Source: Arenibacter nanhaiticus (GTDB lineage Bacteria; Bacteroidota; Bacteroidia; Flavobacteriales; Flavobacteriaceae). From it: 64,000 nt of DNA. Below are positions 35,850 through 45,063 of the stretch, one piece after another; positions within the stretch are counted from its first letter, which is position 1; every line of letters starts with the position of its first letter. Under the pieces are notes generated by a model. It worked only from the letters and a program-made list of their open reading frames with translations. It searched no databases and was not told the DNA's origin. The stretch covers positions 1 through 64,000 of the forward strand of contig NZ_FQYX01000002.1 in assembly GCF_900141935.1 (NCBI RefSeq), given 5' to 3'. The translations under genes and the position numbers were made by a program.

Positions 35850-37016
35850 ATGGCAAAGAAAATTTTTAGGTTGATTCCTATCCTAGTGCTCGGGATTCCT
35901 TTTATTATGTGGGTAGCCTGGTTGGCGACTCCTAAAAAGAAGTTGGTCATAGCCTTGGTAGACAAAACCGTTTTAACCTCCAAAGGACAAGAACATATTT
36001 CTTTAAGTTGGATTTTAAACCATAATAGATATACCAAAACCACCGATAAACCTTACAATATAAATAAAGACTATTTTGGTTTTTTCCCTTTAAAGAATGA
36101 AGAATTTCAACTAAAGGGCTTGGAACGCTTTACCCATGACCAATTAAAGAAACTGAGTGTCGATGCCGATATGGCCTATTTTACGGATACTTATGGAATT
36201 TATAATAATGAATGGTATAAAAAGGGCGATATCAATGCCCGATCAGGTATGCTTTATGGAGGTTTAAGCAATGAGGATATTAGCTTTTTAAAAGCCATGA
36301 AAAACCGTCATAAACTCATTATAACCGAATTTAATACCATTGGCTCTCCTACCCGCTCCGAAAACAGAAAGAAATTTGAAGAGTTGTTTCAGCTAAAGTG
36401 GACCGGTTGGACAGGCCGTTACTTTGATAATCTGGATCCTACTATAAACTTAGAGATTCCTAACTGGCTTATTGCTAATTACAAAAGATCCCATAACGGA
36501 GCCTGGCCTTTTACCCGTGCTGGTTTGGTCTTTGTCAATGATAGCGACCAAGTAGTAATTTTGGAAGAAGGCCAACATGTAGAAAATGCGTTACCATTCA
36601 TTTATGCTACTCCCGAGGGCCAAGCAAATTGGCATTTGCCCGAAAAAACGAAGTACCCCTTCTGGTTCGATGTTATGGTGCCTAATTTAGAGGTGAATTC
36701 TGTGGATGCTTCTTTTCAATTAAGCCTTTTGCCCGAAGGCAAGAAAGAATTGGCCAAATACAATATACCCGAAACCTTTCCAGCGGTTACTCGTCATCTA
36801 GGGGACGATTATCGTTTTTTTTACTTTTCAGGTGACTTTAGTGATAATCCCATTACGTTAAACAGCTCCTATTTTAAAGGCGTCGGATTTTTCAAAGGAT
36901 TTTTCTTTGATGATCGGGACCCCTTGGAACGCAGCAGTTTCTTTTGGAATTTTTACAAACCGATGCTAACGCAAATTTTAGAAAACGAAATGGAATTCGC
37001 TAAAAACAATTATTAA
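35850..37016 (+). CDS. Unknown membrane-anchored or exported protein of an exopolysaccharide operon
   Basis: This 388-residue protein has one N-terminal hydrophobic segment (about residues 7-26), so it is anchored in or exported across the inner membrane. The next part reads KKLVIALVDKTVLTSKGQEH. Aromatic and acidic conserved-looking stretches follow: ADMAYFTDTYGIYNNEWY, LIITEFNTIGSPT, WTGWTGRYFDNLD, FYFSGDFSDN and RSSFFWNFYKPM. I do not recognise a named domain. Close coupling to the YaiO gene (3 bases) suggests a role in processing or modifying the polymer in the periplasm. Its stop overlaps that of the convergent sulfatase-fold gene by 4 bases. Confidence 0.75.
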   Translation: MAKKIFRLIPILVLGIPFIMWVAWLATPKKKLVIALVDKTVLTSKGQEHISLSWILNHNRYTKTTDKPYNINKDYFGFFPLKNEEFQLKGLERFTHDQLKKLSVDADMAYFTDTYGIYNNEWYKKGDINARSGMLYGGLSNEDISFLKAMKNRHKLIITEFNTIGSPTRSENRKKFEELFQLKWTGWTGRYFDNLDPTINLEIPNWLIANYKRSHNGAWPFTRAGLVFVNDSDQVVILEEGQHVENALPFIYATPEGQANWHLPEKTKYPFWFDVMVPNLEVNSVDASFQLSLLPEGKKELAKYNIPETFPAVTRHLGDDYRFFYFSGDFSDNPITLNSSYFKGVGFFKGFFFDDRDPLERSSFFWNFYKPMLTQILENEMEFAKNNY

Positions 37017-39043
37017 TTGGCGTTGTACTTTTTATAAATAGAATCGGGCACTAAGGGTGCTCTTTCCATGATTTTTCGATTCCGTCTTTTAAAGGCCTCG
37101 AAGGCCGCTTGCAACTGCTTCTTTTTTTCAGGGTTTTCTAGTAAGACTTCCCCCATATTCTCATCCAACTCAAACAACTTGTTTCCATTCAGATGATAGT
37201 TCCCCATTACAAAATCGACCAAATCGGTTTTGGTCTGCATCAAAGGGCTTTGATGTATATTTCTAAATTTTCGAACCGTATCCAGCCCCATACCCATAAA
37301 ACTCACTTGACTCGGAAGTTGTAGGCGGTGATTCTTTCCTAGGTAATTCAATAAACTAGGCGCAATATCAAAATGACTCGAAATCGAGGCTATTGCTGCC
37401 GTCCGTGCTAACAAAGGTGAATAGATCAGTAAAGGCACATGATAGCGGTCTATTTTTGTACTCATGGGAATCTCGGGAATACGGTGGTCGCCGGTAATCA
37501 GGAAAATGGTATTTTCATAATCGTCCCTTTTTTTATAAGCGTCCATAAAAGTCTTTATAGCATCGTCCGCATATAATATGGTGGCATACTGCTTGGCATA
37601 AGCGGCGTATTGCTGTTTTTTTTCAGTATCAAATCCTAACTCCTCTAAGCGGTCTTCAAATTTTTTCTTGTAGTACTGCATATCATTTAATAAAAACGGA
37701 CTATGTGTAGTGACCGTCAATAATATATTGAACTTAGGTTTTGCTATGGTATCTTCTTTTTGAGTATTTAAATAGTAGCGGTATAATTCCCCATCACCAT
37801 AACCCCAACTGAAATTATTGTTAGCAGGAAGTTTTTTATAAGGGCTAGGAAATGTTTTCTCGTCATATATATGATCTACCCCATTTTTTTCAAGGTAGCC
37901 TTTCATCCCATCAAAACTGGCATCTCCTCCATAATAGAATGCGGTTTCATAGCCATTATTTTTTAAAACACTCAATAATGAAACCTCCTTAGGCATCTTA
38001 TTCCTAAGCTCTAAAAAACCGTTCTCAGCAAAGGGAAGTGACCCTATTAGGGATGGTAATACTGCAAAGGTCCTTCCTCCGTTACTCAAAAAGTTCTTCC
38101 AATAGAGACTTTTTTGTGCCAGCGAATCTAAAAAGGGCGTAAAATTTCCCAAATAGGCCCCATCATTTGCAAAAGCCCTTCCCAAGCCTTCTACTACAAT
38201 AAATACAATATTAGGAGCCTTTGGCCTTGGTTTAAAAAATGGCGAAAGCACATCATCTTGTGATCTAGCATGTAAAAAAGGATAGGCTTCATCGGTATAA
38301 TCTATTGTTTGTAATCCGGCCAATTGCGAATTTCCAAAACCTCCTAAATAGTCATCGGCATAAATATCGACCTCATAACCATTATCAAAAAAATATGATG
38401 ACGCTTCGTTATAAAAATGTTGAGATTTATTAATCACCAAGTTATTGGCAAAATCGGAGCTTAATCTAGGATTCGCTGCTCCTTTAAAAATTCCGGTAAC
38501 ATATACCAGTGCGGAAAGTACAGGTAAAGCAATAGCTATGGCGTTATGACCCTTCCATTTTCTAGGAATAAAATAAAGTCCCCACACCAGCGGGCCTAGG
38601 ATTACTAATAAGCCCAATACAGAAATTAAAGACACCCCTCCAGAAGCCCCTACCGTCTGTTCAATGTCTTCCATAGAATACCCAAAGAGGTCGGCTCCAA
38701 GCAAGACAAGTGAAGTATTAAAGTAACTTATCAGCCCTATGTGGATGGCGAAAAACAATACTATTACCGTACCCATCAAGATCCTGGCTACTTTTTGATG
38801 CAGCACATACATCAATATAAAAATAAGACCGGGGATAAAAATCCATTGCAACCAAAATACGCTATCAATAATTAAACTAGCGCTCAACAGGCTAAAGTAA
38901 CCCGCCGGCAAAAAATGACTTAGCTTATACAAAAGGAGTTCTAGTGCGCTAACCACCCCTAAATAAAACAACGCAATAAGAGCATAAACACTAAAGGATT
39001 GAACAGCTTTTAAGAGGGTAGATTTTAAATTATGTAGGGTCAT
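37013..39043 (-). CDS. LTA-synthase-like sulfatase-fold phosphotransferase
   Basis: This 676-residue protein has about five N-terminal membrane helices (residues about 15-185) and then a periplasmic sulfatase-fold domain. That domain holds NIVFIVVEGLGRAFANDG near 275-292, the nucleophile region SNGGRTFAVLPSLIGSLP near 313-330 (probably Thr), GYGDGELYRYYL, and the metal-binding LITGDHRIPEIP. Such enzymes (LtaS, MdoB, EptA types) transfer phosphoglycerol or phosphoethanolamine to glycans or lipids. Gram-negative members often decorate periplasmic or surface glycans. It converges on and overlaps the exopolysaccharide block by 4 bases, so a role in decorating that polymer is possible but unproven. 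Confidence 0.9.
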   Translation of the reverse strand: MTLHNLKSTLLKAVQSFSVYALIALFYLGVVSALELLLYKLSHFLPAGYFSLLSASLIIDSVFWLQWIFIPGLIFILMYVLHQKVARILMGTVIVLFFAIHIGLISYFNTSLVLLGADLFGYSMEDIEQTVGASGGVSLISVLGLLVILGPLVWGLYFIPRKWKGHNAIAIALPVLSALVYVTGIFKGAANPRLSSDFANNLVINKSQHFYNEASSYFFDNGYEVDIYADDYLGGFGNSQLAGLQTIDYTDEAYPFLHARSQDDVLSPFFKPRPKAPNIVFIVVEGLGRAFANDGAYLGNFTPFLDSLAQKSLYWKNFLSNGGRTFAVLPSLIGSLPFAENGFLELRNKMPKEVSLLSVLKNNGYETAFYYGGDASFDGMKGYLEKNGVDHIYDEKTFPSPYKKLPANNNFSWGYGDGELYRYYLNTQKEDTIAKPKFNILLTVTTHSPFLLNDMQYYKKKFEDRLEELGFDTEKKQQYAAYAKQYATILYADDAIKTFMDAYKKRDDYENTIFLITGDHRIPEIPMSTKIDRYHVPLLIYSPLLARTAAIASISSHFDIAPSLLNYLGKNHRLQLPSQVSFMGMGLDTVRKFRNIHQSPLMQTKTDLVDFVMGNYHLNGNKLFELDENMGEVLLENPEKKKQLQAAFEAFKRRNRKIMERAPLVPDSIYKKYNAN

Positions 39044-39885
39044 GGGAATTTTAAATTATTGACTTAATACAGTAAGGCCTGCTAATTTTTCGATTGAAAT
39101 TTACAATTTAAATAATTGCTGTAAAGTATTAAAGCCCTAAGGATATCTAATCTGACAAATATAGTTTGTATTCTTAAAATATCTTCTGGGCAAATTACCC
39201 TAGTTATAATAAAAAGAAAATATCGTCTAAAAAAAATAGTCATTCAGTACATCCCACAGACCTCCTACTACCAAAAAAACAGCATTACCGATATATATCA
39301 TAGAACCACCTATAAGATAAGTCCTTACCCCCTAATCCTCTTATTCTTGTTTTCCAATGATTAAAACAAACCTATAATTACTATCAATTTTTTAAAGATT
39401 CCAGGGTCGGTTTCGGAACGGTCTTGTGCGGAATAAACAATTTCGAATTGCTTAGAATCATGGTTACCCTATCAGTCACGAATTTTACCCATTACCTCTT
39501 GGACCAACAGATCACATTTAGAGTTGCCAAATTTAAAGGGTTTTTAAGCGTTGGTATCGGATTAGCAAGAGCACCCATTTTAAAAAAATTAAAGGGAATT
39601 TATTACCATAAAATAGACATCCTATTTTTTAACACCCTCAAAACTTCAAATTAGCTTCGTTATTAATAAGGGTCTATCTCATGTTTTGATAGATACGAAC
39701 GCTCTGTTTAATTGAAAATTAGACCACCTAAGGCCTTGGTATACAGACCACTATATATCCTTTTTTAATTTAACAAAACCCATCTAAATAAGGGTTAAAA
39801 AATCATCTCCAAGTCCGCGAAAAGAGTGATAACACAAAACTAAAATTCATTCCAAAAACAAGCCCATAATCATAAAGAGTTTAAG
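39044..39885. other. Long intergenic region upstream of the B12 locus
   Basis: About 840 AT-rich bases lie between the divergent sulfatase-fold gene and the cobalamin riboswitch. The only sizeable frame (39424-39654, 76 residues) has a stretch faintly like GtrA-type membrane proteins but is too weak to call. No terminator or RNA gene was seen. Confidence 0.4.
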
Positions 39886-39893
39886 TATGTTTG
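39886..39893 (+). promoter_or_regulatory. Putative -7 promoter box of the B12 operon
   Basis: TATGTTTG matches TAnnTTTG and lies just upstream of the cobalamin riboswitch, so transcription would start near 39900. No -33 TTG is evident. Confidence 0.6.
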
Positions 39894-39910
39894 CAGCCGC
39901 AATGGTTCAA

Positions 39911-40105
39911 CTGCACTTTTCGGTGTTGTTGACGAAGAGGGAATCAGGTGAAAATCCTGAACAAACCCGTTACTGTAAGTTCCATGCAACATTTTGACAG
40001 CCCCGATGCTCACGGAGTTCTTCGAGGTTTATCTTTTGCCACTGCATCTGTTAGATGCGGGAAGGCCGTTCAAAATGGGAATAAGTCAGGATACCTGCCA
40101 ATGCG
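39911..40105 (+). ncRNA. Cobalamin (B12) riboswitch aptamer
   Basis: The segment carries the known B12-box pattern in order: GGGAATCAGGTGAAAATCCT (39939-39958), then the ACCCGTTACTGTAA core, GCCACTGCATCTGTTAGATG closing with CGGGAAGGC, and the 3' box GGGAATAAGTCAGGATACCT ending GCC at about 40099. Known function: adenosylcobalamin or another corrinoid binds the aptamer and turns off downstream genes. The downstream gene is a BtuB-like receptor, as expected. A terminator/antiterminator pair follows it at 40163-40218. Confidence 0.95.
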
Positions 40106-40162
40106 TACAATTTTAAAGCTTTCGTGGAATAAGGCTTTGAAACCAAATGCAGTTATTGCATA

Positions 40163-40218
40163 TATTTGATTTCATTTTTTCCATTGAAGCTATTTGGTAA
40201 TAATCAAATAGTTTTTTT
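40163..40218 (+). terminator. Riboswitch expression platform: terminator with competing antiterminator
   Basis: CTATTTG (40190-40196) and CAAATAG (40205-40211) pair perfectly around an 8-base loop and are followed by seven T, ending directly at the ATG at 40219. The 9-mer TATTTGATT (40163-40171) is a perfect complement of AATCAAATA (40202-40210). It can therefore capture the right arm of the terminator and allow read-through. This is the classic on/off arrangement of a transcriptional riboswitch. Confidence 0.75.
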
Positions 40219-42270
40219 ATGTATTTCTATAAACACAAATGTTTATGGGTAAGGGTTTCTATGCTCTTATCTCTGATGATATTTTCATTTTTGAGTCCGG
40301 CATTTGCCCAGGAATTTCCTGGCAATGCCAAGGACAGCTTGGACATTATTAAGGGCTTTGCCTTGGGGGAGGTTATTGTTACCGCCACCAAAGTCAAGTT
40401 TTCTTTAGCTTCGCCCATGCCCGTTCAGATCTTAAGCGGGAAGAAACTCGAGAAATTGAACAGTCTTTCCGTTGCCGATGCCATACGATATTTCTCAGGG
40501 GTACAACTCAAGGATTATGGAGGTATTGGCGGTATCAAAACCATTAACGTCCGCAGCCTAGGAAGTGCCCATACCGCTGTTTTTTATGATGGCATGAGTG
40601 TGGGAAACGCCCAAAATGGACAGGTAGATCTTGGAAAGTTTTCCCTGGACAATATTGAATCCATCGAACTTTATAACGGACAAAAATCTACTATTTTTCA
40701 GCCTGCCCGAGGCTTTTTTTCATCGAATACCCTTTTTTTAAGAACCAAAGCGCCGCAATTTTCCAAAGACAAAAACTATCGTCTAAAACCAGCCTTTAAA
40801 ACGGGTTCCTTTGGTCTGGTAAACCCTTCCCTACTATACCAACAAAAACTATCTCCCGCCCTATCGCTTTCTGCGAGTGCAGAGCGGGTGGAAGCACACG
40901 GACGCTATAAATACAATTATCGAAAAGAAGGGGGGTATGACACCACTGCCGTGAGGCAAAATGGCGATATTACTTCACTTCGTACCGAAATGACCCTACA
41001 CGTAAAATTGAGGAGAACTGGACAGGCATCCATAAAGACCTATCTATACGATTCGGAACGTGGGCTCCCTGGGGCCATTGTCGCCAACCGTTATCACCAT
41101 GTACAAAGACAATGGGACAGAAACTTCTTTATACACGCATCCTTACACAATTCTTTCTCTAAAAAACATAACTTACTGGCCAATATAAAATTTAGTAATG
41201 ACTACAATCGGTATCTAGATCCCGATTATAAAACCAATGAAGGAGCCCTTGACAACAAATATTACCAAAACGAACTCTACACTTCCCTAGTAAACCAATA
41301 CTCCCTAAGACCATGGTGGGATGTTTCTTTGGCTACCGATTTTTCTCTGAACACCCTTTCCGCCAATCTCTATCGTTTTCCCTATCCTTCCCGTTATTCC
41401 TATTTGGGGGCGCTATCCAGTCATATGCGGTGGGAAGGAATGGACTTACAGGCCAACCTTTTGGCCGGATATATAAAAGAAGATGTAAAACACTATCAAC
41501 AGGGTGATAACCAAAGTGTCTTAAGCCCCGTCATATCGGTATCGGCACAACCCTTTAAATATAAAGCCTTCAGGGTTAGGGCCTTCTATAAAGAATCGTT
41601 CCGAATGCCAACCTTCAACGACCTGTATTACACCTTCATTGGCAACAGTTCCTTACGCCCAGAGGTTACCACCCAATACGATGTGGGTGCTACCTGGACC
41701 ATTGAACCTGGTGGAGTATTACAATCGGCCTCGGTACAAACAGATATATACTACAATAAGGTCAAAGACAAAATTGTGGCCATGCCCTCTTCCAACCTAT
41801 TTCGATGGACTATGTTGAATTTGGGTGAAGTAGATATAAAAGGCTTGGAAGCTAAAACGGACCTTGGCTTTAAACTTTCTACAAAGTTATTATTAGACCT
41901 CGGCCTCAACTACACTTACCAAAAAGCCATAGACATTACCCCAAACGGAAGCACCTACGGCCATCAAATTCCATATGCCCCCGAGCACAGTGCAACCCTA
42001 ACCTCATCTGTTCTTTGGAAAAACTGGCAAATGAACTACAGTTTTATATATACAGGTGAACGATATAGTCAAAAAGCCAACATCCCCGTAAACTATGTAC
42101 AGCCATGGTACACCAGCGATATCGCACTGAACTGGGAGGGGACATTAGTAAGAATACCTGTAAAAATAGGCGCAGAAGTAAATAATTTCTTCAATCAGTA
42201 TTATGACGTGGTATTGAATTTCCCCATGCCAGGAAGGAATTACAGGATCAATCTCGCTATTGAACTATAG
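40219..42270 (+). CDS. btuB: BtuB-like TonB-dependent cobalamin receptor
   Basis: This 683-residue protein has a signal peptide (ending SPAFAQ, about residue 31) and a TonB box-like stretch GEVIVTATKVKFSLASPMPV near residues 49-68. The plug holds NSLSVADAIRYFSGVQLKDY and IKTINVRSLGSAHTAVFYDG near 80-125. The beta-barrel ends YDVVLNFPMPGRNYRINLAI near the C-terminus. It lacks the carboxypeptidase-like domain and SusC signature, and its size matches BtuB-type receptors. A B12 riboswitch in its leader supports corrinoid uptake through the outer membrane. Three surface-lipoprotein genes follow. Confidence 0.92.
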   Translation: MYFYKHKCLWVRVSMLLSLMIFSFLSPAFAQEFPGNAKDSLDIIKGFALGEVIVTATKVKFSLASPMPVQILSGKKLEKLNSLSVADAIRYFSGVQLKDYGGIGGIKTINVRSLGSAHTAVFYDGMSVGNAQNGQVDLGKFSLDNIESIELYNGQKSTIFQPARGFFSSNTLFLRTKAPQFSKDKNYRLKPAFKTGSFGLVNPSLLYQQKLSPALSLSASAERVEAHGRYKYNYRKEGGYDTTAVRQNGDITSLRTEMTLHVKLRRTGQASIKTYLYDSERGLPGAIVANRYHHVQRQWDRNFFIHASLHNSFSKKHNLLANIKFSNDYNRYLDPDYKTNEGALDNKYYQNELYTSLVNQYSLRPWWDVSLATDFSLNTLSANLYRFPYPSRYSYLGALSSHMRWEGMDLQANLLAGYIKEDVKHYQQGDNQSVLSPVISVSAQPFKYKAFRVRAFYKESFRMPTFNDLYYTFIGNSSLRPEVTTQYDVGATWTIEPGGVLQSASVQTDIYYNKVKDKIVAMPSSNLFRWTMLNLGEVDIKGLEAKTDLGFKLSTKLLLDLGLNYTYQKAIDITPNGSTYGHQIPYAPEHSATLTSSVLWKNWQMNYSFIYTGERYSQKANIPVNYVQPWYTSDIALNWEGTLVRIPVKIGAEVNNFFNQYYDVVLNFPMPGRNYRINLAIEL

Positions 42271-42301
42271 CTTACCAGCATTAAAATTAAACAACGTAAA
42301 T

Positions 42302-43453
42302 ATGAACACTAACAAATTATTCATGGTACTGGCTTTCGCTACCATTACCCTAACGGGATGTAGAAAAGACGATTATATTATTCCGGAAGAAGAAGAGATT
42401 TTGCCTCCACAAACCGTAACCTCCGTAGATGGATTCTACCTGCTAAACGAAGGCAATATGAATATGAACAAGGCTTCTTTGGATTATTACGATTACGCCA
42501 CCGGAAGCTATCGCCGTAATGTATATGGGGAGGCAAACCCTGGGGCTACCTTAGGCTTGGGCGATGTAGGGAACGATATTGGCATTTATGGAAACAAACT
42601 ATACGCCGTCATCAACAACTCTAACAAAGTAGAAGTCATGGATGCCCTGACGAGTAAACGACTGAAGGTCATCGACGTAAAAAACGCTCGCTATATAACC
42701 TTTGCGAAGGGCAAAGCTTATGTAAGTGCCTATGACGGCGAGGCGCAATTGGGCGACAACTCCCCAAACGGTTTTGTTGCGGAAATAGATACCACCTCCC
42801 TAGACATCAAACGCACCGTTATGGTGGGCCGTCAGCCCGAAGAAATGGCCGTAGTGGCCGATAAATTGTACGTGGCCAATTCTGGGGGATACAGCCCGCC
42901 AAACTACGAAAGAACAGTTTCTGTTATAGATCTCAATAGTTTTACAAAAACCAAGGATATTGATGTTGCCATTAACCTGAACCGACTCAAAGCGGATGAC
43001 TACGGGGATTTATATGTAAGCTCCCGTGGCGATTATTCCCAAATCCCGTCCAAGCTTTTTGTAATCGATACCAAGACCGATTCGGTAAAAAAGAGCTTCG
43101 ACCTAGCAACTTCCAACTTTACCATCGTGCGGGATACGGCCTATATTATTGGTTCGGAATTTAGTTATGAAACCTTTGATTGGGACATCAACTATTCCCT
43201 GATAGATGTAAAGAACGAAACCTTATTAGAAGACAACTTTCTTCCCCAATCGGTGATAGATGCTATAAAAACTCCCTATGGAATAGCGGTAGATCCGGTA
43301 TCACTAAATATTTATGTTACCGATGCCGGCGATTATGTTTCCCCAGGCACCCTATACTGTATCGATAAAAACGGTGACATTAAATTTCAAGTAACCACAG
43401 GGGATATTCCGGCACATATGGCTTTTAAAGAAACGACCACTACACAACAATAA
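42302..43453 (+). CDS. BtuG-like YncE/DUF5074 beta-propeller surface lipoprotein
   Basis: The frame opens at 42260, but the ATG at 42302 is chosen because it gives a clean lipoprotein signal (MNTNKLFMVLAFATITLTGC, Cys20). The product has 383 residues. The remainder reads as a beta-propeller of YncE/DUF5074 type: GFYLLNEGNMNMNKASLDYYD, then NKVEVMDALTSKRLKVIDVK, and GRQPEEMAVVADKLYVANSG. Bacteroides BtuG proteins are lipid-anchored propellers that bind B12 very tightly and sit on BtuB. Gene order here (riboswitch, btuB, propeller) matches, so a BtuG-like role is inferred. The start lies 31 bases after the btuB stop. Confidence 0.85.
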   Translation: MNTNKLFMVLAFATITLTGCRKDDYIIPEEEEILPPQTVTSVDGFYLLNEGNMNMNKASLDYYDYATGSYRRNVYGEANPGATLGLGDVGNDIGIYGNKLYAVINNSNKVEVMDALTSKRLKVIDVKNARYITFAKGKAYVSAYDGEAQLGDNSPNGFVAEIDTTSLDIKRTVMVGRQPEEMAVVADKLYVANSGGYSPPNYERTVSVIDLNSFTKTKDIDVAINLNRLKADDYGDLYVSSRGDYSQIPSKLFVIDTKTDSVKKSFDLATSNFTIVRDTAYIIGSEFSYETFDWDINYSLIDVKNETLLEDNFLPQSVIDAIKTPYGIAVDPVSLNIYVTDAGDYVSPGTLYCIDKNGDIKFQVTTGDIPAHMAFKETTTTQQ

Positions 43454-43469
43454 CCTCAATTCATTTGTC

Positions 43470-45020
43470 ATGCGAAAAATATTATTTGCAGTAGCTACCA
43501 TTCTACTCCTATCAGGATGTTATTTAGACGATATTGAGAGCCTAAAGGATGATATCTCCGAACTGAAGGAGCGAATGGCTCAATATGAAAACCTGCTAGA
43601 GGTACTGAACAAGCGACTGTATATTGTTGGTTACGAATCAACAAATGGTGGATACATCATCACTATGAGCGATGGCGCTAAATTAAATGTCCGCAACTCC
43701 TCTTCCTTTATAGAAATTGGTACCAACGGCAACTGGTATATCGATGGGGTCGACACTGGCAAATCGGCACAAGGGGAACCTGGAAAAGCCCCGGAAATTG
43801 TCATCGGAGAAAATGGCCATTGGTGGATTAACGGGGTTGACACCCATACTTCGGCCGAACCACAGCATGGCAAAGATGCCTCGGAAATTACTGCTATAGC
43901 ACTGGTAGACGGCCTGATGACCTTCACCTTTTCCAATGGCCGTGCCCTGTCTATCCAAGCAACTGCTCCCGAAATAACCCTATCCCAACCGGCGGAAGGC
44001 TACACAATAGACCAAAGGCAGTGGTTTCGCCTGCTACCACAGATAAAAAATTCTGATGGTACCAGCTTTACCTGGTTGGTAAACGGAACGGAAGTTTCAA
44101 AATCCTTGGAGCTGCATTATGTCTTTGCCCAAACAGGAAGCTATACCCTAGAATTCAGGGCGAAAAACGGAGTGGGCGGGAATTCAGAAACCGTCACCCT
44201 AACAGTAAAGGCAAAAACCTACGAAAACAATATCACCAAAGTATTCGATTATTTTCCTGCTCCCGGACAGTTTATAAATAGCATGCCAGCGGCTACCGAC
44301 CAAGACACGGACGAGTCTATGCGAATAAAAGCAGAAACCGCCTTGACCAGTAATAACATCATTACCCTTGGCGGCTTTGGGGGTTATGTAGTTATGGGCT
44401 TTGACCATACCGTTGTAAACAAGGAAGGTAATGATTTTGTAGTGTTGGGCAATGCTTATTCCAATTGGGCAGAACCAGGTATTGTGATGGTTTCCTACGA
44501 TGCCAATGGCAATGGAAAACCAGATGACCAGTGGTACGAGATTCAAGGTTCGGAACACCAAAAACCAAGCACCATCAAAAATTACGAGATAACATATTAT
44601 AAACCAGCGACCGAACCCGAGGACCCCAATGAGCCCAACTATATAAAATGGACAGATAACCGGGGAGAAACTGGCTATGTTTCCAAAAACAGTTTTCATA
44701 AACAATCGTACTATCCATTATGGAAAGGCGATAGCATTACCCTTAAAGGAAGCTTCTTAAAATCGAACCTAGTTGACCAATCTGGCCAAGGCACCAATTG
44801 GGTAAACCCGGCCTATGAGTATGGCTATACGGACAACTGGGGCAATAATGATAAAAAAGGGCATATCGATATCAGTTGGGCCGTAGACAACAATGGAAAA
44901 GCTGTAGCATTACAAGGCATCGATTTTGTAAAAGTATATACTGCCAACCGTGCCCAAGCAGGCTGGTTGGGCGAAGTCTCTACAGAAGTATCCGGTTTTA
45001 AGGATTTGAATTTAGAATAA
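43470..45020 (+). CDS. DUF4988/PKD-like surface lipoprotein of the B12 locus
   Basis: This 516-residue protein has a lipoprotein signal with lipobox LLSGC (Cys17). A short coiled coil follows (IESLKDDISELKERMAQYEN), then a beta-rich DUF4988-like part with a tandem motif (NGNWYIDGVDTGKSAQGEPG and NGHWWINGVDTHTSA). Next is a PKD-like domain at about 165-250 (PEITLSQPAEGYTID). A large C-terminal domain holds FVVLGNAYSNWAEPGIVMVS, then DANGNGKPDDQWYEIQGSEH. The C-terminal part may be a carbohydrate-binding-like or BtuH-like domain. Position suggests a B12-locus auxiliary surface protein, but exact function is not known to me. Confidence 0.8.
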   Translation: MRKILFAVATILLLSGCYLDDIESLKDDISELKERMAQYENLLEVLNKRLYIVGYESTNGGYIITMSDGAKLNVRNSSSFIEIGTNGNWYIDGVDTGKSAQGEPGKAPEIVIGENGHWWINGVDTHTSAEPQHGKDASEITAIALVDGLMTFTFSNGRALSIQATAPEITLSQPAEGYTIDQRQWFRLLPQIKNSDGTSFTWLVNGTEVSKSLELHYVFAQTGSYTLEFRAKNGVGGNSETVTLTVKAKTYENNITKVFDYFPAPGQFINSMPAATDQDTDESMRIKAETALTSNNIITLGGFGGYVVMGFDHTVVNKEGNDFVVLGNAYSNWAEPGIVMVSYDANGNGKPDDQWYEIQGSEHQKPSTIKNYEITYYKPATEPEDPNEPNYIKWTDNRGETGYVSKNSFHKQSYYPLWKGDSITLKGSFLKSNLVDQSGQGTNWVNPAYEYGYTDNWGNNDKKGHIDISWAVDNNGKAVALQGIDFVKVYTANRAQAGWLGEVSTEVSGFKDLNLE

Positions 45021-45063
45021 TCACCCCTCAAAAAGGTAAACACAAACAGTAACAATAAATAAA

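Noticed and set aside
39424-39654. A 76-residue frame with a stretch slightly like GtrA-type membrane proteins
   Set aside because: It is too short, has no clear start context or neighbours, and the likeness is only a few residues.
39948-40169. A 73-residue frame inside the cobalamin riboswitch
   Set aside because: The bases are explained by conserved aptamer structure, and the frame has no protein-like features.
42260-42301. Upstream start for the BtuG-like lipoprotein overlapping the btuB end
   Set aside because: It would add 14 residues before a perfect lipoprotein signal. The ATG at 42302 gives the correct signal peptide.
43683-43958. Minus-strand frames opposite the DUF4988-like gene
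   Set aside because: They are shadows of the repetitive NGxWxIxGVDT coding sequence on the plus strand.
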